Shown here in pieces: positions 43,722 to 51,481 of a stretch of DNA of 64,000 bases (position 1 is its first letter; every line of letters starts with the position of its first letter). The position numbers and the translations under genes are program-made. Origin of the DNA: Variovorax sp. UMC13 (lineage in GTDB: Bacteria; Pseudomonadota; Gammaproteobacteria; Burkholderiales; Burkholderiaceae_C); contig NZ_LZZW01000003.1 of NCBI RefSeq assembly GCF_014170375.1, positions 124,001 to 188,000 of the forward strand, written 5' to 3'. Below the pieces are notes generated by a model, which saw only the letters and a list, made by a program, of their open reading frames with translations, searched no databases and was not told the DNA's origin.

Positions 43722-44708
43722 TCAGCCGCGCAGTCGGTTGGCGCTGGTCACCGCGTCGTTGTACTTCTTGACCATGTCGTTGAAGGACTTGGCGGTCTTG
43801 GCCTGCTTCATCGTGCGGTAGGTGCCGATGAAGGACACCAGCGACGAGCCGGTGCTCTCGTGCGCCGAATCGGGGCGGGGCTCCTTGTCCTTGGCCGCGG
43901 CATAGAGCTCGCGCTGTTCGGCCAGGGTCTTGTCGAGCGAGGCCACGATCGCATCGGCGGCCTGGTACTTGGCCGGGTCGCGGATGTCGGATTCGCTGTC
44001 GAACAGCGACACCACCTCCTCGGCCTGCTGCAGGCCCAGCTTGGTGTTGTAGCCCAGCATGTCGCCCGACGATTTGAGCTTGGCCAGCATGGCGGCGCTG
44101 CGCTTCTTCTCCTCGGTGCCCAGCACGGCGCTGAAGCTCTTCATGCTGGCGGTGCTCTTGTCGAAGGCGGTGCGCACCTCGGCATCCTGCGCCTTGCCCT
44201 TGGCCAGGTCGTCCTCCTGGTAGGCCTTGGAACTGTAGTAGACCTCGAGCGCCTTGAGCTGGGTCACGAGCTTGCCGAGATCGCCGATCAGCGCGTCGGC
44301 GCTCTGGTCCAGCGCGCCGAGCTCGGAGGCGGGGAGTGCGCGGGCCTTTTTCAGTTGCTCGAGCGAGATGTCGACCCAGCCGGCGCTGATCGAGAGGTTC
44401 TCGGTGGCCTTGCGCTTGGGGATGTTGAGCTTGAGGTAGCGCTCGTGGGTCTCGGGCAGGCCGAAGGTGCCGATCAGCTTGTTGTAGCCCTGCGTGTAGC
44501 CGTTGAGCTTGGCGCTGGTCGCCTGGCCGGTGTCCACGTTGGTGGCCGCCGACTTGACCTTGTCCCCGACCGCCGAAGCCGCCGCGCTCACGCTCGACGC
44601 GGCATCGCCGGCCTTGCCGCAGGCGCTCAGCGCGAGCACCGCACAGGTGGTGGCGGCGGCGATCCAGAGCTTCTGGCTGTGCGTGCGGGTCTTTGTCTTG
44701 CTGTGCAT
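43722..44708 (-). CDS. DUF3829 lipoprotein
   Basis: 328 residues. A basic N-terminus, hydrophobic helix and lipobox LSAC (Cys about residue 30) predict an outer- or inner-membrane lipoprotein. The rest is highly helical and charged with repeated Lys/Ala/Asp, and matches the DUF3829 (YiiG-like) family in layout: LNGYTQGYNKLIG near the start and the conserved end SFNDMVKKYNDAVTSAN. Function is unknown. It is monocistronic: a terminator-like hairpin follows and a divergent radical SAM gene precedes it. Confidence 0.8.
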   Translation of the reverse strand: MHSKTKTRTHSQKLWIAAATTCAVLALSACGKAGDAASSVSAAASAVGDKVKSAATNVDTGQATSAKLNGYTQGYNKLIGTFGLPETHERYLKLNIPKRKATENLSISAGWVDISLEQLKKARALPASELGALDQSADALIGDLGKLVTQLKALEVYYSSKAYQEDDLAKGKAQDAEVRTAFDKSTASMKSFSAVLGTEEKKRSAAMLAKLKSSGDMLGYNTKLGLQQAEEVVSLFDSESDIRDPAKYQAADAIVASLDKTLAEQRELYAAAKDKEPRPDSAHESTGSSLVSFIGTYRTMKQAKTAKSFNDMVKKYNDAVTSANRLRG

Positions 44709-44837
44709 TGTTGTATGTCCAAAGAGGTAGGGAGAAGGCTTGGTAACTTAATGCATCAGTGGGCCCCGCCTTGCAGGACAGGACCGCAGATGTAAAGCGA
44801 GGTGACGCGGGCTTTACCTGGGGCCGTCGAATGACGA

Positions 44838-44857
44838 TACTGTATGAAAATACAGTA
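44838..44857. promoter_or_regulatory. LexA (SOS) box
   Basis: The 20 bases contain CTGT-N8-ACAG with flanking TA on both sides and an AT-rich core, an almost ideal LexA site. It ends 6 bases before the radical SAM start codon, so LexA bound here would block its transcription. Confidence 0.9.
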
Positions 44858-44863
44858 TTCATC

Positions 44864-45952
44864 ATGTCCGACGCCTTCATCCCCCTGCATGCCCTCAAGG
44901 GCCGCGGCGCGGCAAGCCGCCTGGCCCACCGCTTCGAGCGCGACGTGCGCGACGCCTACGACGACGGTTGGGGCACGCTCGACGAGACCGCGGCCGATGC
45001 ACTGCTGCCGCTGCAGACCGAGGTGCGCTTCGAGGACGTGAAGTCGGTGCTCAGCGAGAACGATTCGCCCGACATCCCCTTCGACCGCTCGCTCAACCCC
45101 TACCGCGGCTGCGAGCACGGCTGCATCTACTGCTTCGCGCGGCCCACCCACAGCTACCTCAACCTCTCGCCCGGCCTGGACTTCGAGACCAAGCTGATCG
45201 CCAAGCGCAACGTGGCCGAGGTGCTGCGCGCCGAACTGGGCCGCAAAGGCTACCGGCCCAGTCAGATCGCGATCGGCACCGCGACCGACTGCTACCAGCC
45301 GATCGAGCGCGAGCTGCGCCTGACCCGCGCGGTGATCGAGGTGCTGCAGGAAACCCGCCACCCCTTCGGCCTGGTCACCAAGTCCAGCGCGGTCGAGCAC
45401 GACCTGGACCTGATCGCGCCGATGGCGGCCCAGCACCTGGCCGCGGTCTACGTGACCGTCACCACGCTCGACGGCGCGCTGGCCCGCAAGCTGGAGCCGC
45501 GCGCCGCCTCGCCGCAGCGGCGGCTGCGCACCATCCGCACCCTGGCCGAGGCCGGCGTGCCCGTGGGTGTGAGCGTGGCGCCGCAGATCCCCTTCATCAC
45601 CGACGACATGGAGAAGGTGCTCGAGGCCGCCTGGGAGGCGGGCGCGCGTTGCGCCTTCTACACGGTGGTGCGGCTGCCCTGGGAGGTGGCGCCGCTGTTC
45701 AAGCAGTGGCTGGAGCTGCACTACCCCGACCGCGCGGCGCGCGTGATGGCGCGCATCCGCGAGATGCGCGGCGGCAAGGACTACGACGCCGACTTCGCCA
45801 CCCGCATGAAGGGCAGCGGCCTGTGGGCCGACCTGATCCGCCAGCGCTTCGAGAAAGCGACGAATCGCATCGGCTTCAACCGCCAGCGCATCCCGCTGGA
45901 CCTGGGCGCCTTCCGGCCGCCGGGCGCGGCGGGGCAGGGCAGCCTGTTCTGA
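44864..45952 (+). CDS. PA0069-type (SplB-like) radical SAM protein
   Basis: 362 residues. The radical SAM cluster motif is CEHGCIYC (CxxxCxxC) in NPYRGCEHGCIYCFARPTHSYL; SplB-like blocks include LIAKRNVAEVLRAEL and IAIGTATDCYQPIERELRLTR. The family is related to spore photoproduct lyase and is thought to repair nucleic acid damage. The LexA box immediately upstream puts it in the SOS response. I reject the earlier ATG (44831) because the box would then lie inside the gene and the family normally starts near MSDAFIP. No clear ribosome-binding site is seen; a possible ATGACG/CAGTAT promoter would give a nearly leaderless message. Confidence 0.93.
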   Translation: MSDAFIPLHALKGRGAASRLAHRFERDVRDAYDDGWGTLDETAADALLPLQTEVRFEDVKSVLSENDSPDIPFDRSLNPYRGCEHGCIYCFARPTHSYLNLSPGLDFETKLIAKRNVAEVLRAELGRKGYRPSQIAIGTATDCYQPIERELRLTRAVIEVLQETRHPFGLVTKSSAVEHDLDLIAPMAAQHLAAVYVTVTTLDGALARKLEPRAASPQRRLRTIRTLAEAGVPVGVSVAPQIPFITDDMEKVLEAAWEAGARCAFYTVVRLPWEVAPLFKQWLELHYPDRAARVMARIREMRGGKDYDADFATRMKGSGLWADLIRQRFEKATNRIGFNRQRIPLDLGAFRPPGAAGQGSLF

Positions 45953-45960
45953 AAAAAGGA

Positions 45961-46125
45961 TCAGATGCTGCGCAGGTTCACGCGCTGCGACAGCGCCGCC
46001 GCGCCCTCGCGCCGTTCGCTGTAGCGGTCGACCAGGTCGTCCGCGCAGTCGCGCGTGAGCCGCGTGAACTTGAGCAGCTCCTCCATCACGTCGACCACGC
46101 GGTCGTGGCAGGGCGAGGGCTTCAT
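45961..46125 (-). CDS. Small hypothetical protein
   Basis: A possible 54-residue protein, acidic/basic and helical ([32 protein letters not shown]), with no recognised family. GAGG lies about 10 bases before ATG 46125. It is 44 bases downstream of the LysR stop in the same orientation and 8 bases from the convergent radical SAM stop. The frame is open upstream, but only as antisense-like sequence across the LysR gene end. Moderate doubt that it is expressed. Confidence 0.4.
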   Translation of the reverse strand: MKPSPCHDRVVDVMEELLKFTRLTRDCADDLVDRYSERREGAAALSQRVNLRSI

Positions 46126-46168
46126 GCGGCCGTCGGCCTCGAGTTCCAGGTTTTTCCGCGCGACCCCT

Positions 46169-47092
46169 TCAGCGCCGCATGCCGTCGCGGTCGAACAGCG
46201 TGGGTGCGACCTCGCGCACCACCTCGAGGAAGGCGCGCAGGCCCGCCGGCACGTGGCGGTGGCCGGGGTAGTAGACGCACAGGCCGGGGATCGGTGGCGA
46301 CCAGTCGTCCAGCACGCGTACCAGTCGGCCGGCCGCGACATGCGGCGCCACCGCGTACTCGCTGGTCCAGACCAGGCCCGCGCCGCCCAGCGCGGCCTCG
46401 ACCATCAGGTGATGGTCGTCGAGCGTCAAGGGCCCGGCCACGTCGACCGACACGCGCTGGCCGCGCTTCTCGAAGTCCCACTTGTAGAGCGGGCCGCTGG
46501 GAAAACGCGTGCGCACGCACACGTGCCCGGCCAGGTCCTGGGGCGTGCGCGGCTTGCTGCGCGTCGCGAAATAGGCGGGTGAGCCGACCACGGCGAAGCG
46601 CACGGGCGGCGTGCAGGGCACGGCGATCATGTCCTCGGGCACGCTCTCGGCGATGCGGATGCCGGCGTCGAAGCCCTGGCCCACGATGTCGACCAACCGG
46701 CCCTCGGTCACGATGTCCACTTCCATGGCCGGATGGCGGCGCAGGAACTCCAGCACCACGGGCGCGAGGATCATCGAGGCCGCGGCTTCCGAGGCATTGA
46801 GGCGCAGCGTGCCCGCGGGTGTGTCACGCAGTTCGTTGGCCGCGGCCATGGCGGCCGAGATCTCGCGCAGCGCCGGCTGCACGCGCGCCAGGAACTGCTC
46901 GCCCGCGGCGGAGAGGGCCACGCTGCGCGTGGTGCGGTTGAACAGCCGTACGCCCATGCGCTGCTCCAGCGCCGCGATCGCGTGGCTCAGCGCCGAGGGC
47001 GACAGGCCGAGTTCGGCCGCGGCCCGGCGGAAGCTGCGGTGCGTCGATACCGCGACCACGGCGTTGAGTTCGGCCAATCCGGTCTTTTGCAT
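46169..47092 (-). CDS. LysR-family transcriptional regulator
   Basis: 307 residues. The winged helix-turn-helix [50 protein letters not shown] is of the CrgA/PecT type; the ligand domain has [12 protein letters not shown] and the family block [18 protein letters not shown]. It is divergent from an SDR gene, which it most likely regulates in response to a substrate or redox signal. The shared 93-base region carries a perfect 14-base palindrome. Confidence 0.92.
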   Translation of the reverse strand: MQKTGLAELNAVVAVSTHRSFRRAAAELGLSPSALSHAIAALEQRMGVRLFNRTTRSVALSAAGEQFLARVQPALREISAAMAAANELRDTPAGTLRLNASEAAASMILAPVVLEFLRRHPAMEVDIVTEGRLVDIVGQGFDAGIRIAESVPEDMIAVPCTPPVRFAVVGSPAYFATRSKPRTPQDLAGHVCVRTRFPSGPLYKWDFEKRGQRVSVDVAGPLTLDDHHLMVEAALGGAGLVWTSEYAVAPHVAAGRLVRVLDDWSPPIPGLCVYYPGHRHVPAGLRAFLEVVREVAPTLFDRDGMRR

Positions 47093-47105
47093 TGTGCGAT
47101 TTCCT

Positions 47106-47119
47106 GCATGACGTCATGC
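47106..47119. promoter_or_regulatory. 14-base perfect palindrome between LysR and SDR genes
   Basis: GCATGACGTCATGC, 13 bases before the LysR start on one side and 66 bases before the SDR start on the other. It is a likely operator for the LysR protein, although its even symmetry does not give the classic T-N11-A spacing. Confidence 0.5.
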
Positions 47120-47185
47120 GTCATTGGGCCGATTGTTTCATCGATCGGTGCGGCCTATCTTCGCTGCTCTTCGAAAGGAAATCAC

Positions 47186-48040
47186 ATGACATCCGCTTCC
47201 GCCAACGGCCGCAAGACCGTCCTCATCACCGGTGCCTCGACCGGCTTCGGCGAGTCGGCCACCCGGCTCTTCGCGCTGCACGGCTGGAACGTCGTCGCCA
47301 CCATGCGCACGCCCGCCGCCGGCGCCGAACTCGCGGCCCTCGACAACGTGTGGGTCACGCGGCTCGACGTGCAGGACCGCGCCAGCATCGACGAGGCCAT
47401 CGCGGGCGGCATCGCGCGCTTCGGCCGCATCGATGCGCTGGTCAACAACGCGGGCTTCGGGCTGTTCGGCCTGTTCGAGTCGGCCTCCAGGGAAAGCATC
47501 CAGGCGCAGTTCGACGTGAACGTGTTCGGCGTGATGGACGTGACCCGCGCGCTGCTGCCGCACTTCCGCGCCCGGCGTTCGGGCGTGATCGTCAACGTGA
47601 GCTCGGGGGCAGGCGTGTTCGGGCTGCCGATGATCTCGCTCTACACGGCCAGCAAGTTCGCGCTCGAAGGCTTCTCGGAATCGCTGGCCTACGAACTCCA
47701 GTCGCAGTACATCGTGGTGAAGCTTGTCGAGCCGGGCGGCGTGGTCAGCACCGGCTTCGGCGCCCGCGCTGCGGCCGAGGCCTCGCAGGCGCTGGCTGCA
47801 CCGGCCGACTACGACGGTTTCGTTGCGGGCGCGCAGAAGGTGTTCGCGAACCTGCGCTCGGCCCGGCTGGCCACCTCGGAAGACGTGGCCGGCGTGATCT
47901 ACGAAGCCGCCAGTGACGGCACGGACCGGCTGCGCTACGTGGCGACCGAAGACATCGCGCCGCTGGTGCGCGCGCGGCGCGAGACCTCGGAGGACGACTA
48001 CATCGCGCTGATGCGCGCCACCTTCACGCCGACGGCCTGA
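47186..48040 (+). CDS. Short-chain dehydrogenase/reductase
   Basis: 284 residues of the classical SDR type. The nucleotide site is TGASTGFG, the NNAGFG motif follows, the catalytic Ser is in NVSSGAGVFG and the catalytic Tyr/Lys in YTASKFALEGFSE, so the active site is complete. A basic residue after the second strand (ATMRTP) suggests NADP. The start has GAAAGGA 7 bases upstream. Its 3' end overlaps the convergent DUF1272 gene by 17 bases. The substrate is unknown. Confidence 0.93.
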   Translation: MTSASANGRKTVLITGASTGFGESATRLFALHGWNVVATMRTPAAGAELAALDNVWVTRLDVQDRASIDEAIAGGIARFGRIDALVNNAGFGLFGLFESASRESIQAQFDVNVFGVMDVTRALLPHFRARRSGVIVNVSSGAGVFGLPMISLYTASKFALEGFSESLAYELQSQYIVVKLVEPGGVVSTGFGARAAAEASQALAAPADYDGFVAGAQKVFANLRSARLATSEDVAGVIYEAASDGTDRLRYVATEDIAPLVRARRETSEDDYIALMRATFTPTA

Positions 48041-48287
48041 TCACCGCGGGCGCGCAGCTCGCGGGCTTGAACACCCGCTCGGTCGAGGCCGGCGACTTCG
48101 CCAGCTTGGCCGCCGGCCGGCGCGGGCGGCGGATCAGTTCGCCGCCGCAGTTGGGGCAGGCGCCGGCGAGGCGGCGTTCCGCGCAGTCGCTGCAGAAGGT
48201 GCACTCGAAGGAGCAGATCCGGGCGTCCGCCGATTCGGCGGGCAGGTCGCGGTCGCAGCATTCGCAACCTGGGCGCATTTGGAGCAT
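48024..48287 (-). CDS. DUF1272 zinc-binding protein
   Basis: 87 residues. The core MRPGCECCDRDLPAESADARICSFECTFC...CPNCGGELIRRPRRP is the DUF1272 signature with Cys pairs that should bind zinc. The tail after residue 60 is not conserved. Function is unknown. ATG 48287 is chosen as the Met just before the core. It overlaps the end of the SDR gene, so the two transcripts are complementary at their 3' ends. Confidence 0.85.
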   Translation of the reverse strand: MLQMRPGCECCDRDLPAESADARICSFECTFCSDCAERRLAGACPNCGGELIRRPRRPAAKLAKSPASTERVFKPASCAPAVIRPSA

Positions 48288-48343
48288 GGAAAGAAGACCT
48301 CGGAAAGCGGTGCCTTCGAGCTTAAACGAGACGGCGCGGCGCC

Positions 48344-49552
48344 TCAGCCGGCCTTCCAGCGTGCGCAGCGCGATTCGGCCTTGGTGGTCCAGGGCACTTC
48401 GCCCTTGATCGATTCGACGACCTTGTAGTAGTCCCAGGGCTCCTTCGATTCGGCGGGCGTCTTCACTTGCAGCAGGTGCATGTCGTGCACCATCAGGCCG
48501 TCGCCGCGCAGCCAGCCGCCCTTGACGAACATGTCGTCGAACTTCGCCTTGCGCAGCTGGGCCATGACCTTGTCGCCGTCGTCGGTGCCCGCGGCCTTGA
48601 CCGTCTTCAGGTACTGCAGCGTGGCCGAGTAGTTGCCGGCCTGGAAGGAGGAGGGCATGCGCTTCTGCTTGTCGAAGAAGCGCCGTGCCCACTGCCGCGA
48701 TTCGGTGCTCTGGTTCCAGTACCAGCTGTCGGTGAGGAACATGTTCTGCGCGGTCTTCAGGCCCAGCGCATGCACGTCGTTGATCGTGATGATCATGCCG
48801 GCGAGCTTCATGTTCCTGCCGATGCCGAACTCGGCCGCCGACTTGAGCGCGTTGACCGTGTCGCCGCCCGCGTTGGCCAAGGCCAGCACCTGGGCCTTGG
48901 AGCTCTGCGCCTGCAGCATGAAGGAAGAGAAGTCGCTCGCGCCCAGCGGGTGCTTGACCGAGCCCGCGACCGTGCCGCCGTTGGCCAGGATCACCTTGGT
49001 GGCGTCGTTCTGCAGCGAGGCGCCGAAGGCATAGTCGGCGGCGACGAAGAACCAGGACTGGCCGCCGCCCTTGACCACGGCATTGGCCGTGCCGCGCGCC
49101 ATGGCCACGGTGTCGTAGGCGTACTGGATGGTGTAGGGCGAGCAGAACTCGTTGGTCAGGCTGGAGGCACCCGAGCCGACGACGAAGTAGGGCTTCTTCT
49201 TGTCCGCCGCCACGCCGGCCATCGCGATCGCCGCGCCGGAGTTCACGCCGCCGATCAGCATGTCGAGCCTGTTCACGTCGAACCACTCGCGCGCCTTGGC
49301 CGCGGCGATGTCGGGCTTGTTTTGGTGGTCCATCGTCAGCAGCTCGATCTTCTTGCCGTCGATCGCACCGCCCATGTCGGCGATCGCCATGCGGATCGCG
49401 TCCGCGCCCGCGGGGCCGTCGTAGTCGCGGTAGATGCCGGACATGTCGCTGATGAAGCCGATGCGGATCACGTCGTCGGAGACCTGGGCATGGGCCCCGG
49501 CGGCCGAGGCCATCATCCAGGCGAGCGCGCAGGCGATGCGGGTTTTCTTCAT
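48344..49552 (-). CDS. LivK-type ABC substrate-binding protein (orphan)
   Basis: 402 residues. Signal peptide ending at GAHA-QV, then IRIGFISDMSGIYRDYDGPAGADAIRMAI, a peripla-BP_6 fold typical of binding proteins for branched amino acids or aromatic acids. No permease or ATPase gene is adjacent; a complete LivHMGF set lies 5.6 kb away on the same strand and could serve it. It follows the BKACE gene by 37 bases and is probably driven by the same operator-controlled promoter. The ligand is likely the acid degraded by this cluster. Confidence 0.92.
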   Translation of the reverse strand: MKKTRIACALAWMMASAAGAHAQVSDDVIRIGFISDMSGIYRDYDGPAGADAIRMAIADMGGAIDGKKIELLTMDHQNKPDIAAAKAREWFDVNRLDMLIGGVNSGAAIAMAGVAADKKKPYFVVGSGASSLTNEFCSPYTIQYAYDTVAMARGTANAVVKGGGQSWFFVAADYAFGASLQNDATKVILANGGTVAGSVKHPLGASDFSSFMLQAQSSKAQVLALANAGGDTVNALKSAAEFGIGRNMKLAGMIITINDVHALGLKTAQNMFLTDSWYWNQSTESRQWARRFFDKQKRMPSSFQAGNYSATLQYLKTVKAAGTDDGDKVMAQLRKAKFDDMFVKGGWLRGDGLMVHDMHLLQVKTPAESKEPWDYYKVVESIKGEVPWTTKAESRCARWKAG

Positions 49553-49589
49553 GGGTGTCTCTCTTGTCTTCTGGGTGGGAATCGGGGGC

Positions 49590-50504
49590 TCAGAGGGCGA
49601 AGGCGGGACGCACGGCACCCGCGCGCGGCAGGCCCATCATTTCGCGCGCCTCGGCGGGCGTGGCGGGCTCCATGTCCATCTCGCGGATGATCCGCACGAT
49701 GCGTTCGGTGAGCTGCACGTTGGTCGCGAGCTCGCCCTGGCGGAAGTAGAGGTTGTCTTCCAGCCCCACGCGCGCATGGCCGCCGAGCAGCAACGAAGCC
49801 ACGTTGGCCTCGAGCTGCGAGGGACCGATGCCGCTCACGCAGAAGATGCTGTTCCTGGGCAGCGTGTCGACCATCATCTGGAGGAAGCGCGGCGAGTAGG
49901 GCATCGCGTTCTGGAAGTTGCGGTGCACGTTCATCACCAGGTTCACGAAGTGCGGCGCGTCGTCCAGCCCTTCGTGGATCAGCGTGGTGGTGTCCTGCAG
50001 GATGTGGGTGGGACTGAAGACCTCCCACTCGGGCTTGATGCCGCGCGCCTTCATGCCCGCGGCGAGGGCGCGGCCGCGCGCGAGCGAGGTGTCCATCAGG
50101 ATCTCCTTGCCCTCGAAGCTCAGGTTGAGCGTGGTGGCGTCGAGGGTACACATCTCGGCGCCGGCCTCCATTCCCTTGAGGCGTTCTTCCCAGAGGATCT
50201 CCCAGCGGTCGCCCGCCAGCGGATGCACCATGTCGCCGTGCACGCCGCCGCCGGTGGAGTTGTTGATCACGATGTCGCTGCGCGCACGGATGCGGGTGTT
50301 GATGTCGCGGTAGATGTCGGGGTTGCAGGTGGCGCCGTCGTCGGGCCGGCGCGCATGGATCGCGACCACGCTGGCGCCCGCGTTCCAGCAGCGGACCGTG
50401 TCGTCGGCAATCTCCCGCGGCTGCGTCGGCAGGTGCGGGTTCTGCGACTTGTGGGCCATGCCGCCGGTCGGGGCGATGGTCAGGATGACTTTGCGTTTGG
50501 ACAT
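49590..50504 (-). CDS. BKACE (DUF849) beta-keto acid cleavage enzyme
   Basis: 304 residues with a TIM barrel. BKACE enzymes cleave a beta-keto acid with acetyl-CoA to give acetoacetate and a new CoA thioester. Seen are [32 protein letters not shown], and GLEDNLYF near the end. The usual zinc-site HxHxRD reads [10 protein letters not shown], so the first His is replaced; this looks like a distinct subfamily. ATG 50504 is the first Met before the barrel. It is headed by the Crp/Fnr-type operator and a -10 element, with a predicted leader of about 52 bases. Confidence 0.88.
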   Translation of the reverse strand: MSKRKVILTIAPTGGMAHKSQNPHLPTQPREIADDTVRCWNAGASVVAIHARRPDDGATCNPDIYRDINTRIRARSDIVINNSTGGGVHGDMVHPLAGDRWEILWEERLKGMEAGAEMCTLDATTLNLSFEGKEILMDTSLARGRALAAGMKARGIKPEWEVFSPTHILQDTTTLIHEGLDDAPHFVNLVMNVHRNFQNAMPYSPRFLQMMVDTLPRNSIFCVSGIGPSQLEANVASLLLGGHARVGLEDNLYFRQGELATNVQLTERIVRIIREMDMEPATPAEAREMMGLPRAGAVRPAFAL

Positions 50505-50562
50505 GGGATGGGCTCTGGCGTGGGGAGAAACGATGAAGAGGTGTTCCGCGTGGCGTGCGTCG

Positions 50563-50604
50563 ATTGTTCGATCCCGGGTCCCGCAGGTCAGTCGTCGCAA
50601 CGAC
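50563..50604 (-). promoter_or_regulatory. Promoter and Crp/Fnr-type operator of the BKACE unit
   Basis: On the + strand the palindrome GTCGT-CGCA-ACGAC occupies 50591-50604 and ATTGTTCGAT 50563-50572. Read on the minus strand, AACAAT (50568-50563) is a good -10; the start would be about 50556 and the palindrome centre at -41.5. The same two blocks with the same 28-base offset occur at 54334-54375. Confidence 0.7.
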
Positions 50605-50639
50605 AATTCACCTCAGGGTTTACGCGGCCGAGGCCACGC

Positions 50640-51452
50640 TCAGGCTTCGCGGCCGACCTTGCCCGCGCGCTTCTCGAGGAAGGCCCGCACGCGCGCCTTG
50701 GCCTCGTCGTCGCCCTGCGCCACGGCCGACATCAGGGCCTCGACGAACAGGCCGTCGGAGCGGCTCATGTCGGCGATGCGCGGCAGCGCCTGCAGGATCG
50801 CGAAGTTGGACAGCGGCGCATTGCTGGCGACCTTGCGCGCCAGTTCGATCGCCCGGTCGACCGCCTTGCCGGGTTCGACCAGGTAGTTGCTGAGGCCCGC
50901 GGCCTGGCCCTCGGCCGCGTCGAGCACGCGGCCGGTGAGCATCATGTCGGTCATGAGGCTGAAGCCCGCGAGCCGCGGCAGGCGCACCGAGCCGCCGCCG
51001 CCCACGAAGATGCCGCGCTGGCCTTCGGGCAGGCCGTAGAAGGTGCTGCGATCGGCCACGCGCAGGTGCGCCGTGGCCGCGAGCTCGAGCCCGCCGCCGA
51101 TCACCGCGCCATGCAGGGCCGCGACCACCGGCACGCGGCCGTACTGGATCTGCTCGAAGGCCTGGTGCCAGGCGCGCGAATGCAGCACGCCGTCGGCGAC
51201 GCTGCGCTCCATCACCTCCGACAGGTCCAGGCCGGCGCAGAAATGCTCGCCGGCGCCGCTCAGCACCACGGCGCGGCAGTCCGGGGGCAGGGCCGAGAAC
51301 GCGATCTGGAGTTCGGCCAGGAAGGCGTCGCTGATCGCGTTGCGCTTGTCGGGCCGGTGCAGGCGCAGGTGCACCAGTGCCTCCGAGCGCGTGACCTGGA
51401 GGAAGCGCAGCTGGCTGCAGGGGCCGGGCAGGGGGGAGAAATCGTCGTGCAT
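50640..51452 (-). CDS. Enoyl-CoA hydratase/isomerase family protein
   Basis: 270 residues of the crotonase superfamily. The oxyanion-hole segments are SGAGEHFCAGLDL and ALHGAVIGGGLELAATAHLRVA; FYGLPEGQRGIFVGGGGSVRLPRL carries the usual first catalytic Glu position. It hydrates or cleaves an enoyl-CoA, probably the product of the CoA synthetase encoded 29 bases upstream. With a feruloyl-CoA-synthetase-like partner, a hydratase/aldolase role is possible, but specificity cannot be assigned. Confidence 0.9.
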   Translation of the reverse strand: MHDDFSPLPGPCSQLRFLQVTRSEALVHLRLHRPDKRNAISDAFLAELQIAFSALPPDCRAVVLSGAGEHFCAGLDLSEVMERSVADGVLHSRAWHQAFEQIQYGRVPVVAALHGAVIGGGLELAATAHLRVADRSTFYGLPEGQRGIFVGGGGSVRLPRLAGFSLMTDMMLTGRVLDAAEGQAAGLSNYLVEPGKAVDRAIELARKVASNAPLSNFAILQALPRIADMSRSDGLFVEALMSAVAQGDDEAKARVRAFLEKRAGKVGREA

Positions 51453-51481
51453 GAAGGAGGTGCTTTGTGGGATGTGTGTTC

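Noticed and set aside
44831..44863. Earlier ATG for the radical SAM gene
   Set aside because: It would place the LexA box within the coding sequence, and the added residues do not resemble the family start.
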